From the NCBI GenBank assembly GCA_037501455.1, contig CM074865.1:15570501-15634500 (forward strand): a stretch of 64,000 nucleotides of DNA, written 5' to 3'. Under the pieces are notes generated by a model. The model was not told where the DNA came from, did no database searches, and was given only the letters and a program-made list of their open reading frames with translations. Source of the stretch: Lantana camara. Lineage: Eukaryota > Streptophyta > Magnoliopsida > Lamiales > Verbenaceae. Below are positions 10,707-22,031 of this stretch, piece by piece (the first letter of the stretch is position 1; each line of letters opens with the position of its first letter). The position numbers were made by a program, and so were the translations under genes.

Positions 10707-12343
10707 CTTGGATTAGAGCCTTATATTCTGCCTCGTTGTTGGTGACTTGGAACGCTAGTTTGATTGCATAATCTACTTCAACGCCTTGAGGGTCTCTGAG
10801 GGTCACCCCGACTCCCCCCCCCCCCCCCCCCCCCCCCCTCTTGTGAGGTCGAGGAGCCATCTGTGTGCAAAAGGCATAGCCCCTCTTCCACCAAGGGCAC
10901 AGTATCCAAGTTGAAGCGCTCCACTAATAGGTCTGCCACTGCCTGAGCCTGTATCGCAAGCTCCACTAATATGTCGAATTGGCTGAGTTCAATTGACTAT
11001 ATGATTAATCTCCCTGAGACGTCCGGTTTCTCAAGCACCTGTTTGAGGGGTTGGTCTGTGAGCACTATGATGGAGTGAGCTTGGAAATATGGTCTTAACC
11101 TCCGGGAGGCATTAACGAGCGCAAAGGAAAATTTCTCTATCTCCATATATCTTTTCTCTGCCCCCTGCAAGGTCTTGCTTAAGTAATACACCGACAGATG
11201 TTTTCGCTCGCGAACAGCGACGAGGACTACGCTCGTGGCTTCTGAGGAGATAGAAAGGTAAATGAACAGGTTTTCTCCTGGGTTGGGCTTGGTCAGCAGT
11301 GGGGCGCTAGAGAGATAAGCCTTCATATCATGCAAGGCTTTCTCACATTCTTCGCTCCAAGTGAAGTTACGAGCGTTGCGCAAGATTTTGAAGAAAGGCA
11401 AGTTCCTGTCTGCCGAGCGGGAAATGAGTCTGTTTAAGGAAATGATTTTTCCCACTAGTACCTGGACCTCCCTCACATTTCGAGGAGAGGGAATATCTAG
11501 GATCGCTTTAATCTTCTCCGGATTGGTCTCTATGCCTCGCTGGCTGACCATGTACCCCAAGAACTTGCCCCCCCGAATGCCAAATGTGCACTTGGAAGGG
11601 TTCAATTTCATACCATAATGACGAAGGATGTCGAATGCCCGCCTGAGATCCTCCAGATGGAAATGCTGGCACTCACTCTTGACAATCATGTTATCCACAT
11701 ATACCTCCATGGACTTTCCAATTTTGCGCTCGAACATTCTGTTGACTCGTCGTTGATAGGTTGCCCCTACGTTCTTGAGTCCAAACGGCATAACCTTGAA
11801 ATAATAGACGCCCACATGGACCCCGAATGAGGTTTTTGGGCGATCCTCGGGTGCCATGAAGATTTGATAATACCCTTGGAAGACATCCATCATACTCATA
11901 AGCTCACATCCAGCAGTCGAGTCCACCAACTGGTCGATCCTCGGCAGAGGGTACGGATCCTTTGGGCACGCCTTGTTGAGGTCTGTGAAGTCATTGAACA
12001 TGTGCCATTTATTAGCGCTCTTGGTTACAAGAACAACGTTACAGAGCCATTCCGGGTATAAGATCTCCTCAATGTATTGAGCCTCGAGGAGTTTATTGAC
12101 TTCCTCCTCGATGACTTGTCTTCGGAACCCATGGACGTCCCTCTTCTTCTGTTTGATGGGTTTGAAGGCTGGATCCACGTTGAGCCTGTGGACGATGACG
12201 GTCGGATCTATTCCAGTGAGATCGAAAGCCTTCCAGGCGAATATGTCGAGGTTTTCTCGGAGAAAATCGATCATCATGATCTGAGAGGGACCGTCGAGGT
12301 TCGAGCCAATCTGGGTGGTCTTATCTGGATTCCCGGGCTCCAA
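10707..12343 (-). pseudogene. pol: Gypsy reverse transcriptase, RNase H and start of second RNase H
   Basis: The minus-strand frame 10997-12343 contains RT blocks QYIEEILYPEWLCNVVLVTK, FTDLNKACPKDPYPLPRID, MSMMDVFQGYYQI, FKVMPFGLKNVGATYQR and the catalytic box as YVDN (about 11690-11701) instead of YVDD. The thumb and a Ty3-type RNase H follow (AEKRYMEIEKFSFALV, LTDQPLKQVL). A stop at 10997-10999 ends the frame where homologous elements read through. The archaeal-type RNase H then starts (CLLHTDGSSTSQ, about 10850), is disrupted by a 25-C homopolymer (10814-10838), and continues to NNEAEYKALIQGL just before the hAT insertion. Confidence 0.92.
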
Positions 12344-12349
12344 TTCAAT

Positions 12350-13192
12350 GGTCAGGAACTTCTCAATGGGCTCAATGCGAATTTCAGGCCGAGGAGCCTT
12401 GAGCGCTCATTTCTTCCCGGTAAGCCTATCGTTATTTGCATCCGAGGGCCCGTCGCCCTCGTCCTCGGAGGAGGATCCTTCGACGACCCCAGGTGGGCCG
12501 TCCTCCGTAGGTTGGTCCTCGCTCGAGGTCTTTTTTTTGTTCTTCTTCTTGTAAAGTTTGACCCTTTTACGCTTGGGGCCATTCTCATCCAATTTGGGAA
12601 AGTCGACCGACTTTTTGGTGGAGCCTGCTTGAATAGTTTGTTTGGGCTTGTGGCTTCGAAGGGAAAGTATGTAGCACTCCCAAGCCTCTTTAACGTTGCA
12701 CAGAACCTCGCCCGTCCCCTCGGGAGTGGGGAATTTGACTTTCTGATGGTATGTTGAAATTACTGCTTTGAAGTCAACAAGCGCCGGGCGTCCAATGATG
12801 ATGTTGTATGGGAGATCCACTTCGAATACTGCATAAAGAACGCTCAAAGTCTTTCACTGTGGGGTGCGACCAAAAGAGTTGGCCAAGCGAATTTGTCCGC
12901 GAGGGACAATCTCGGAACCCCCAAAGCCGACGAGGGCTGTTCTAAGGGGTTCGAGGGGAATATTTGTTATATTCATCTTTTGAAACGTTGAATACGGAAG
13001 AACATTCACAGAGCTTCCACTATCAATTAAGACCCTTTTTACAACATGATTGTGAACATCTAAGCTAACCACCATGGGGCAGTCAGAGGTTTCACCGACC
13101 CCATGGAGTGTTACAATGTGCTCTAGGTCCTTCTCAGTGAACCCTACCATGTCATTCTCCTTCGAGTGTGAAGTTCTGCTGACGGAAAGCAC
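12350..13192 (-). pseudogene. pol: Gypsy aspartic protease region
   Basis: The minus frame 12854-13192 carries the aspartic protease signature VLIDSGSSVNVL and the flap-like LVGFGGSE. A stop at the frame end is followed at once by DLPYNIIIGRPALVDFKAV in the next frame (12407-12847), the second conserved protease block. Downstream is a charged K/E-rich linker toward RT. In the element this protease would cleave Gag-Pol in virus-like particles. A stop and a frame change separate the two halves. Confidence 0.87.
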
Positions 13193-13199
13193 AGGCTTA

Positions 13200-15046
13200 G
13201 GCTGGGAAGGTCTCTGATCATAGCTTCGGATATGGCGGCACCGAGACGCGTTGGAATCTCCCCCGAGGGTCCTCCAGCGATCATATGAATAACCGCGAAG
13301 GGTTGGTTTTCCATCTCGGGAGCCTAATCCTTGCCGCGGTCACTTGTCTTCGGGCGGTGGAGCCGGGGACTTCTTGAGCGTGAACGGCTTCTCCCTCTGG
13401 CTTTAGGCCGTTCGGCACAATGCTCGTCATACCTCTCTAGCACTTTCACAAATTCCTTGAGATGCCCCCCAGCAATGAGCCTCTGGATCTCGCTCTCAAG
13501 CTGGCGGCACTCGTTGGTGTCGTGCCCCTTCTACTTGTGGAAGGTACAGTACTTCCCCGAGTGCTTCTGTGTCTCGGTTTCTCTCATCTTTGACGGTCTC
13601 TTGAACAGTTTTTTATCTGCCATGAAATACACCTCGGCAATGGACCTATTGAGAGGAATGCACTCGAACCTGCGAGGGGGGAGGGGGGAGAGCTCCTTCG
13701 AGCGGGAACTGGACTGCGGCAGTTCTTGTGGGCTTCCCCTTTGTCTTGCTGAATCCCATCAGCTCGAGGGGCGCCGGCATGCTTCTGGGCCCTCGCTATG
13801 TACATATCCTCGAGGGTAAAGTAGGAATCCGCAATATCCCTCAATTCTGTCAGCGAGCAGGGCTTCCTTTTGGCCACCTCCTCAGCGAATTCCTCATTGA
13901 CATAGTTCTTGGTGTTGATGGCTCCAAACAGGATGTGCCTTACGAAGTCCATCGAGGGTCTCTCCACCAATAAGACCTCTTTGTTGAATCTGCCCATGAA
14001 GGACCTAAGAGTCTCGTTCAGCCCTTGCACGAGGCTATAAAGGGCTGTAGCGGCAGGAGCTGGCGCCTTCAAAGAATTGAAGTGGCTCAAGAAGGCGTCA
14101 GTCAAATCATTGTACTCTCGAATTGAGCGAGGAGGAAGTTTCTTATACCACTCATGAGCCATCCCAATGAGAGAGGTGACGAAGACCTTAGCCCAATAAT
14201 GGCTGGGGTGCTCGTACAAGTGCATCAAATGCACGAAGTGATCTAGATGTTCAGCTGGATCAGTTGTTCCATCATACCTGTTGACGGACGTGGGGATTTT
14301 TCCCTTCCCCGCACGTGTCATCAGGACCTCATCGATGAGAGGGGAAGCGCCTGTCAAAGGCCTGTAGTTCCCGCCCTCATGGTCGTGCTCCTCATAATCC
14401 TCCTCTCTCTAGTGGCGTGAAATCTGGCTGCGTGGGTTGCGAGCGTCTCTGGCCTTGGACCTTTCACCCCCAGCATGGGGGGCTTGAGACCGTGCACGAG
14501 AGAACTGTTCCACCATATTCTGGAGTCCGATGAGTTGATCTTGTACAGCGGCAAGTTGAAGGTTGCCGACATCTCTGCGGCTTGCCCTCCCAGTGGCCCT
14601 CGACTGGACCTCCTCATTCTCAGCTCCCTCATTCTGAGGGGCTCTTCCCTTTTTGACAGGCTGCTGCACCTGTGAGACCCTCGGCGGGGCCTCATTATCC
14701 TGAGCTGGCGGTGGCGGAGGTGGCTGGGCCCTTAACACATTCTGGGCCGTATTCAGCGGATGAGTCTGGAGCCCCCCATTGGGGGAGCCATCTGAGCTCC
14801 TACGCTCGTGGGGAAGTAGGTAGAATGGAAGTGTTTCCAAGCGCTCTGAGCAGCCTGCATCTCGCACTGAGCGTAGAGCGCCTGAAGTTGTTGTCGGGTC
14901 ATTTGAGGCATTTCCACTCCTTGGATTTCAGCAGGAATGGAAACCAGAAGCTGTAGAGAGCCCACTTGGTACGGTTGAATCATGGGCACCATGCTGAGCA
15001 TCATCCCTGGCTGCATGTAACCATACCCCGGTGGTGGCATAGCCAT
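13200..15046 (-). pseudogene. gag: Gypsy gag, broken into several frames
   Basis: The minus-strand order is a proline/methionine/glutamine-rich N-terminus (14753-15046), a charged region (14409-14867), then the Retrotrans_gag core (13584-14357) with YDGTTDPAEHLDHFVHLM, AHEWYKKLPPRSI and VQGLNETLRSFMGRFNKE. A zinc-knuckle remnant CTFHK..KGHDTNEC at about 13505-13550 is interrupted by a TAG codon. The order and the knuckle before the protease are normal for Ty3/gypsy. Several stops and frame changes make it non-coding today. Confidence 0.88.
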
Positions 15047-15356
15047 GGGATAGACAGCGGGATTGGCAACAGTGGCGGTGGGAAGGACCGTTGCTGGTGG
15101 AAGAACGGAGCTAGTCCCTCCACAGCATTTCCTCTGACGGGGAGAGTTCCAACGATAGTTTCTTTGTCTCCTGCTCCACTCCCAACGACAGGGGAGTTGT
15201 TCTCCATGTTTTCTTCACTAACAGGCGGTAGAGCACCCCTGTTGTCCAAAATCCCAGATCTGGTAGCTGGCACCATGACGGGAGCTGCTGGTGTTACTGT
15301 TCACTAGCTCAAAGAGGAAGAATCTGGAGAAGATGAAGATGCAGATGATGGTTTCC

Positions 15357-15374
15357 CATAGACGGCGCCAAAAA
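15357..15374 (-). other. Primer binding site of the gypsy element
   Basis: On the minus strand TTTTTGGCGCCGTCTATGGG follows the inner end of the 5' LTR. TGGCGCCG matches the PBS core used by many plant Ty3/gypsy elements, complementary to the ...CGGCGCCA tail of tRNA-Asp. This agrees with the minus orientation deduced from the genes. Confidence 0.7.
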
Positions 15375-16474
15375 TGATGGTGCAGAAACTTAGAAGATTG
15401 CTTTAACACCAAACACTTTAAGATTTGTTTAGGGAAGGGAAGACCATCACAGACGTTTGAGCCTCAGGAACGGGGTTTCCTTTTGAGCGTGGGTTCTTCC
15501 AGCTAGGATAACACCAAGAGTCACTACAGGAAAAACGGCATTTTGTGACGCTTAAATTCGTCACAAAAAGCGGCTATTGCGACGCTTTTGATGTTGTGAC
15601 GCCGACCAAAGGCGTCAGCTATTCCGGCATTGCAATAGCTTGTAATGACGCTTTTTGGCGTCTCAAAATTTGCTTTGTTGTGACGACGGAAATCGTCACT
15701 AAATCGCTGATGTTGTGTCGTTTTTTTGTGTCTAGTTTTAAATCTCAACTACCCAAACTAACTAAATATATAACGCTATAAAGCGTCTCAAAATACAACT
15801 ATTATGACGCTTATAAGCCTCATTATAAATGAGGGCTATTGTGACGCTCATGTGCATCTCAAAAGTTTCATTTTGTGACGCATGAATTCATCACCTAATA
15901 AGAACTCATTTATTTGAAATGTGTTTTGTGGCGGTGATAGGTATCGCTACTTTAAAATAATAATTATGATATGAAACTGATCACCCAAGCATCCATCAAC
16001 ATAATATATATATATATATTTACAAATCCAACCAATACACGTTAGTAAAGTGTTTACAAAAGCACAAACTAGAATTAAAATAGTCAGAATATAAATTGAT
16101 TTCAAATTCTAAGAGACATAACCGTCATATTCTCCAACAAAACACAAAAATAAAGAATTGAACTTCTAATTTCCAACAAAATTACCAAATAACTTGAATA
16201 TATCTTTGTTGGAGCACTAATTCCACTTTTAATGCTCTCATCTTCCGTAGCAATCTGTACAAACAAATATTAATCAAATTAGTATTAAATGATTGAAGAA
16301 CCTCTGAGAAAACAAATGAAAAGGATGATCATTGGTCATTACACGAACTAATGCTGAAAGAAAGTGCAACAGAATAAGGGATGTGAATGGCGATCAAAAG
16401 GAAGCACAATCTAACGGTGATAAACACATAATGAAATAACACTGTTCATCAGATAAATAGGCAAGGATAGAAGT

Positions 16475-16771
16475 TTATTCCTTGGAGGTTTTGTTAATGA
16501 GGGATTTGTGAATGTGAGGAATCACACCGCCACAGGCTATGGTACCTTTGATGAGAGTGTCGACCTCCTCATCCCCGCGAATATCTAGTTGCAGGTGCCT
16601 CGATGTTATCCTCTTAACTTTGAGATCTTTGCTGGCATTTCCAGCGAGTTCAAGCACTTCAGCAGTCAAGTATTCGAGAATTGCAGCCGAGTAAACTGCT
16701 GCTGTGGCGCCAACTCTTCCATGGGCGTTTGTTCTAGACTTGAGGTGCCGATGAATTCGTCCAACAGGAAA
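16475..16771 (-). pseudogene. Captured histone H2A.Z exon
   Basis: The 99 codons from the splice acceptor (TTTTCAG at 16778-16772) to the stop at 16475-16477 encode the H2A.Z fold. They start [19 protein letters not shown], run through [20 protein letters not shown], and end [17 protein letters not shown]. The N-terminal tail exon, about 35 residues in plant H2A.Z, is absent. Compared with the conserved family, some core positions differ (for example [14 protein letters not shown] and TIACGG), which suggests relaxed constraint. It lies inside the CACTA element in the same orientation as the other fragments. It could form the last exon of a chimeric transcript, but expression is unknown. Confidence 0.88.
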
Positions 16772-18260
16772 CTGAAAAGTGAAAACCATCATCAGAATAG
16801 AAATTTTAACCATACTGATTAAATTTCAAGCATAAGAACATACATTAAACTGGAATTTTCATTCTAAAATGAAGCCTAAGAAACTGGACCAAAACAACAC
16901 ATTACTGCAACCCAGATTGTTTCCTAGATAAAATGCAACCATTACAATTACCAATATATTTTACCTCATACAACACCTAACGAGATGGCAAATCTTCAGT
17001 TACATAATATAACATTTCCAGTTTCTAGTAGAAGATACCAATCGTCAATGGAGATTAGACTAATTGCGTTTTCGTGAAGTGTTTGAAAATAAAGACAAGC
17101 AACAAAATAGCTCAGAAAAATAGCAGTAGGACAACAAAAAAAAAAGTAATAATTCACTTATACCTGCATCATTATAATTGATTTACTACAGACATTTCCA
17201 CAAGAGCATAAACTGCATTCTCAAAAGTAACACATTTCCACAAATGAACTAAAACAACTCTCAATCATTATACTACCCAAGTCACTGGATAATTTATTTC
17301 TCTAACTAATCAGAGACATCCAACAAATTTAGCATGGATTGAAGCATCGTTCAAATAAAAGAGAAGGGACTGAAATTAACCATGGCTCGAATAATTAATT
17401 ACCTGAAGAGACATGTTGTTCATTGATGAAGTTTTGAAGGGCCGAAACTATGAACGTTCCTAGTTTTACCCATCTAGTCGGTGAAAAGATACAACTTTTT
17501 CCCTTCATTCAATATTCATCCTACTAATTTCATAAACTCTATGTTTTATAGTTTGTAATATAATCTAAATTAATCCTATAGATATACTATTGATATAAAA
17601 TCTTGGATATCCTAAGTCTTGAATTATTGTGTTTAATTATCTTTTGATAATGTTCATCATTATTCTATGAAATTCCATCTAAATTTTGACAGCGAAGGAT
17701 TGAGGTTACTCTAGTAGAAGAAAAGATTTGGTAATTTCCATCATTAATCCTAGAAAACTTGACCGTTCAAATCTCTCTGATATTATATCTATAGAGTAAC
17801 TGCTCAAACTAACCAATAACACGACTTGCATCGAATTACGATTAGGAGTAGCACTTAGAATGGAATTAGAATATTATAAGTAACATAAGGAGATCAAGAG
17901 TAACAGTTAGAACAAAGCATATAACAATAATCACTCCAACAAAGACGAAACAAAAGATAATTAACAAAGGAATGTCAAATGTGAACTTATTTTATATCAA
18001 AATTACGATTTCAGAAATGAAACTCAAGTCATCAAACAAAAATATCAATTACGATTTGAGAGTTGGTCATTGGCTGAACCTGAACCAATATATTTCCTTT
18101 GCCTGAGAGAGACTTTCTCTTAACTACAATAAAGTCAATGTCCTTTCAGGCTTAAACAAAAATCCATTTAGTTACTAGAGGAAATTTCTCAAACAACTAT
18201 GCATTGAATAGGCAAAACAATTGCATTCTGATAACATATCAAGAAGGTAAATGAACTTAC

Positions 18261-18575
18261 ACTCCAAGAAGAAATGGCCAAACCTCTGGCCAGATACTCT
18301 GAACAACACCCTACACAAGAACAATTAGACAACTACAATTCATATGGCCTTTTAGAAAATGATAAATCAAATTCAGAGGTAGTTACATCAATGATCTCAA
18401 AAGTTGGAAAACTTGAAACTACATGAAAGCAAAACTTACTCCACTGCGGGCTTTCTTTAGAAATTCAACACCTTTGTCATGATGCTTTCCATTAGGTGTG
18501 AATAAAGTTCTCCACTGTTGAGGCGAGAGTATGCTTTTTCGTTTTCTTCGAGACCATGGGGATTTTAGATGACCC
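18261..18575 (-). pseudogene. Captured TBC/RabGAP gene fragment, two exons
   Basis: The exon 18440-18575 (after CTACAG) reads GHLKSPWSRRKRKSILSPQQ and onward to FLKKARSG. After an intron of about 130 bases (GTAAGT...TGTAG), exon 18261-18310 continues in phase as GVVQSIWPEVWPFLLGV with a GTAAGT donor. This matches the start of the TBC domain in plant TBC1D15-like Rab GTPase-activating proteins, where the family usually reads GGVDPSIRAEVWPFLLGVY (family knowledge). The conserved R of that block is changed to W/P here. The catalytic Arg and Gln fingers lie further on and were not captured. Confidence 0.82.
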
Positions 18576-19599
18576 CTGTAGATAGAGTGATGGACATTAA
18601 TAACTTATATTCCAACTGGTAAATGAGAATGCTGAGTGAGAAAATGAGAAACAATCATCAGAAAAGTAGTATTTTCACGTCACATATAATTTCCCTAAGT
18701 ACACGTACAATACAAATTGAGCATGCAAGTTTTTAGAAGAAAACAGAACAGTACTTTGTAAACCGTGAGAAAGTACAATCTCAAAAGGAAAAAGGCAAGG
18801 ACAAACGCAGAGATTCAAGTAAACCATGTGCCTCTTTCAATATGATGACTTTCACAGTTTACAACATTTAATTAAATAGGAGATAAAAATATAAAGCTAT
18901 AAAAATAAATGGATGATCAGTCATACAACAAAAAAAATTAAGTTCAAAAAGCTTAAACTTGTAATCTCATCTATATTAAGAATTTATGAAGTGAAAGACT
19001 CATTCTTGACTGCAATATACAAGTAGAGTACAATGTAGGCATTCTTTATTATGATGAGTCAAATTGAGATTACAGAATATATAATCACCTTTAATATTCC
19101 ACCATATATTCTCATAAGTTTTGCAAGGCCAAAAAATGCATTCGAATCCAATACATACATGCAAGAAACGTTCGGACTACCACTACTTTCTTTCAATTTA
19201 TTTAGCACATTTATTCAAAGTACAAAGCAAAGTGGTAATCTACCCCAAGAACACATATCTGGCCGTCTCTTGAGAAGATTTCATGCTCTGAGTATGGAGA
19301 GGTAATTCACTCTCAAATTGAGGGTCGTCCTTGGCTGGAACGAGACTTAGCAGTAATTTCTCAGGTCCTATGTTGTTTAGAGCAGCATTATATCTTGCTG
19401 AAGTGATTGCCTATGGTTCTATGTCAAATCCAACCGAAAGATCTGCTCCAAACTATAGCAGGAGCAGATGAAATGTTCAAGTACACCAGAGAAAGTGAAA
19501 TTAAGTTGAATGCATTGTTTGGGTTGAACTTATGAAATTGGTTTCATCACCATCATGCTAGGAAAGTTCAATGTGAGTTCTGTTAAAAAGGTGAAGTAC

Positions 19600-20717
19600 C
19601 TTTAGTGCTGCAATTGCAAGAACACCAGAACCTGTGCCATAGTCCAGAAACTTTTCTCCCCCCTTTATTAATCCACGCAGCAGCAATAAACAGAGTTTTG
19701 TCGTAGAATGTTCTCCAGTTCCAAATGCTAAACCAGGGTTCAGAATTATATTTACTGCTTCAAGATCCTGCCAATCCATATACGAAGAAGAATGCATAAT
19801 ACTGGGCTATATATGGAAGTTTATAACATGTATAAAATAACTGGAATCTTGCTGGGGGTTGGTTCCATTCAGGAACAATCCAGAGTCCCTCTGTAACTTC
19901 CACTGGTTGAAAAGATTCCTGAAATCAATATACATGACAAAACAACTATGATCCAAATGTAAATAACAAACCCCAACCCATGCTAAATAGCTCTAAAACT
20001 TTTACGGAATACAAAATCATCATATCTGCATATTCTTTTAGTTAAAGCAGTCTGATCAATTCCCCGTGGAGTAGATTCCAAAGCCATGGTTATTCGAGTA
20101 TCTGAGATTGTTTGATCCAGTCAGTGTGGTCATGCATTTTGACTGCATAATTCGGTATCTCTTTTAATCCAACAGAATCCGCAGCTCGTGAAATGCAGTC
20201 TTTTACGTCCTGGTCTACATTGAATGTAGAAGTGATCCATACCTGCAGTAAAAGTAAAACCATAAGTTGGCAACACTTGAGCCAGTTACAAGGTTAATAA
20301 GCCACATTTTCCTGAGATTAACTTATAGGACTGACTAGTAATAGCTCCCACTTACAGCTAAAAAAATCCCTTTGCAAAAAGAAGAGTTCTTTCTTGGTTA
20401 ATCAATGAATTTCACCACTTTTTCCCAGAAGAGCATTCGATAATTTGCAAAACTGTTTGAAAATGAACAAACTTCATAAATTTTACAAATTGATCGATTT
20501 CAGTTTTATCACAAAAGCTAGCAATGTTGTCGAGTTAGACATTGCAACAAATAATGGCTTAATCTGGCAAATTACATTATGAAGGATGTAATTCTCCATG
20601 GTTACATAAACAGAACAGTTTGGAAGCTACCTCTTCATCGGAGTTGTGGCTGTCTTCTTCTTCATTAACGGCGGTAGAACTAACTCCAAAACACAAAAGA
20701 GATTCCGACAGGACGTC
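19600..20717 (-). pseudogene. Captured PrmA-like (ribosomal L11 methyltransferase) fragment, four exons
   Basis: The minus-strand exons are 20631-20717 (DVLSESLLCFGVSSTAV...), 20102-20242 (VWITSTFNVDQDVKDCISRA...), 19853-19918 (ESFQPVEVTEGLWIVPEW) and 19600-19767 ([20 protein letters not shown], then [16 protein letters not shown]). The last contains the S-adenosylmethionine-binding glycine motif DYGTGSG of the PrmA family, which methylates ribosomal protein L11. Phases agree at every junction. The donor after exon 2 reads CAG|AT instead of GT, and the donor after exon 3 is GC. The remaining C-terminal methyltransferase part is missing. So it is a partial copy of a genomic, intron-containing gene, not a retrocopy. 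Confidence 0.88.
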
Positions 20718-21057
20718 CTATCATCCAAATTAACATCAAAAGAGGAAATAGCTCACATAGTTGCACACGACACAGAGCAAATTGAAGTAGAGTGCACGAG
20801 ATACGCACACACAAACACAGTAAGAGGAAACAGTAAAAGGATACACATCCTAAGCTAAAATCATACAAAATAAAAAACTGTCCATAGTTTAGAAGGTAAA
20901 TACACAAGTACCAAAAATTTCAACTAATGGAAGAAAGACCCCAATTTCTATTCTCAAATTAAATCCAGCTTAAATTAGGAGAAAGAGAGAGGGAAGAAAT
21001 TACGGAATAGGAGAAAGCGACGGTAAACTCCAATACCTTGTCTTTGCGTCCTCCGAG

Positions 21058-21225
21058 CTTCAATTCTCCGTTTCGGTGCGAGCTTCAGCCGATTCCCTCT
21101 CTTTCCGTCTCGATTCTCCGATTCAGTGCCAGCTTCAGCCGATTCCCTCTCTTTCCGTCTCGATTCTCCGGTTCAGTTCGAGCTTTAGCCGATTCCTTCT
21201 CTTTCCGTCTACTTCCTTGTCGTTC
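21058..21225. repeat. Tandem repeat, about 57-bp unit, three copies
   Basis: The words TTCAGCCGATTCCCTCTC and TCTTTCCGTCTCGATTCTCC recur at about 57-base spacing, with a third diverged copy (TTTAGCCGATTCCTTCTC). The repeat lies in the right part of the CACTA element upstream (minus strand) of the PrmA exons. It resembles a CT-rich 5'UTR that has been tandemly duplicated. Confidence 0.8.
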
Positions 21226-22031
21226 AGTCCGGTTTGAGTTGATGCTTCCTCGATTTGTTCGATGTTTGTTGAGCTGATGGGTTTGGGTTTCTCCAAATTT
21301 CACTGAGAAGTTTTTCTGTCCGCTAGAGAGATGATGCACTACTGGGGAGCATTCATCTTTCTTCTTTACTGAAGAAAGGGGAAACAGGCTTTCTAATTTC
21401 ACTGTGTCTGAAAATTCCAATTTCAGTTCAAGAATGGGAAGCCTGCTTCCCTCGTTTTTTTTATGGAAACCGCGCCCAAATTTCACTTTTTTTTTCATGA
21501 ATTTCATTTTCATTATATTATAACATAAATAATAATGATAATATATGGTGACATTTGTTTTAAAAATGTCATAATAAATATATCATATTAAGACCTTTTA
21601 ATAAATGCGTCACAATAAATTTATTATATTGTGACGCCTAATGTAAAAGTGTCTTATTATTATTATTTTAGTTAATAAATAATTTGATAGAAAAGGTAAA
21701 TTAAATCTAATAAGACGCCTCTACGAACAACGTCTCAACAGTTGGTATATTATGACGCTTTTTAATAGGCGTCATAATAGGGCGTCTAATCAGGCAGTTT
21801 TTGTAGTAGTGAGTGCAAGTGCGATAAAGATGCAGTTGAGGTGAGTGTAACGCAGAGCTTGGGAAGAAGAAAATGGAGGAAACTGTGCCCAGTTTTAGAG
21901 TGTAGTGTATTGTCAAGAAGATGACTTGGGGAAGAAAGCATGTGTTTTCCCCTATTTATATGTTAGGGGTGAGGGTGCTTTGGGTAATTTGACCAAGTGG
22001 TCCCAAACCTGTGTTGCCCTAACACGTGGCG

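Larger units (their letters stand above)
15522..21811. mobile_element. Pack-type CACTA transposon carrying three host gene fragments
   Basis: The termini are CACTACAGGAAAAACGGC (15522) and, in reverse, CACTACTACAAAAACTGCC (ending 21811). The 3-bp duplication AGT (15519-15521, 21812-21814) is supported by the empty site in the other LTR. Subterminal arms carry many GACGC/GCGTC words (15548-15880 and 21550-21790). No En/Spm transposase or tnpA-like protein is visible in 6.29 kb. Instead the interior holds minus-strand exons related to a PrmA-like methyltransferase, a TBC RabGAP and histone H2A.Z. About 2 kb between them is AT-rich and intron-like. Confidence 0.93.

Noticed and set aside
16475..16771. 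A functional histone H2A.Z gene
   Set aside because: The N-terminal tail exon is missing, conserved core residues are changed, and it sits within CACTA termini; a captured fragment fits better.
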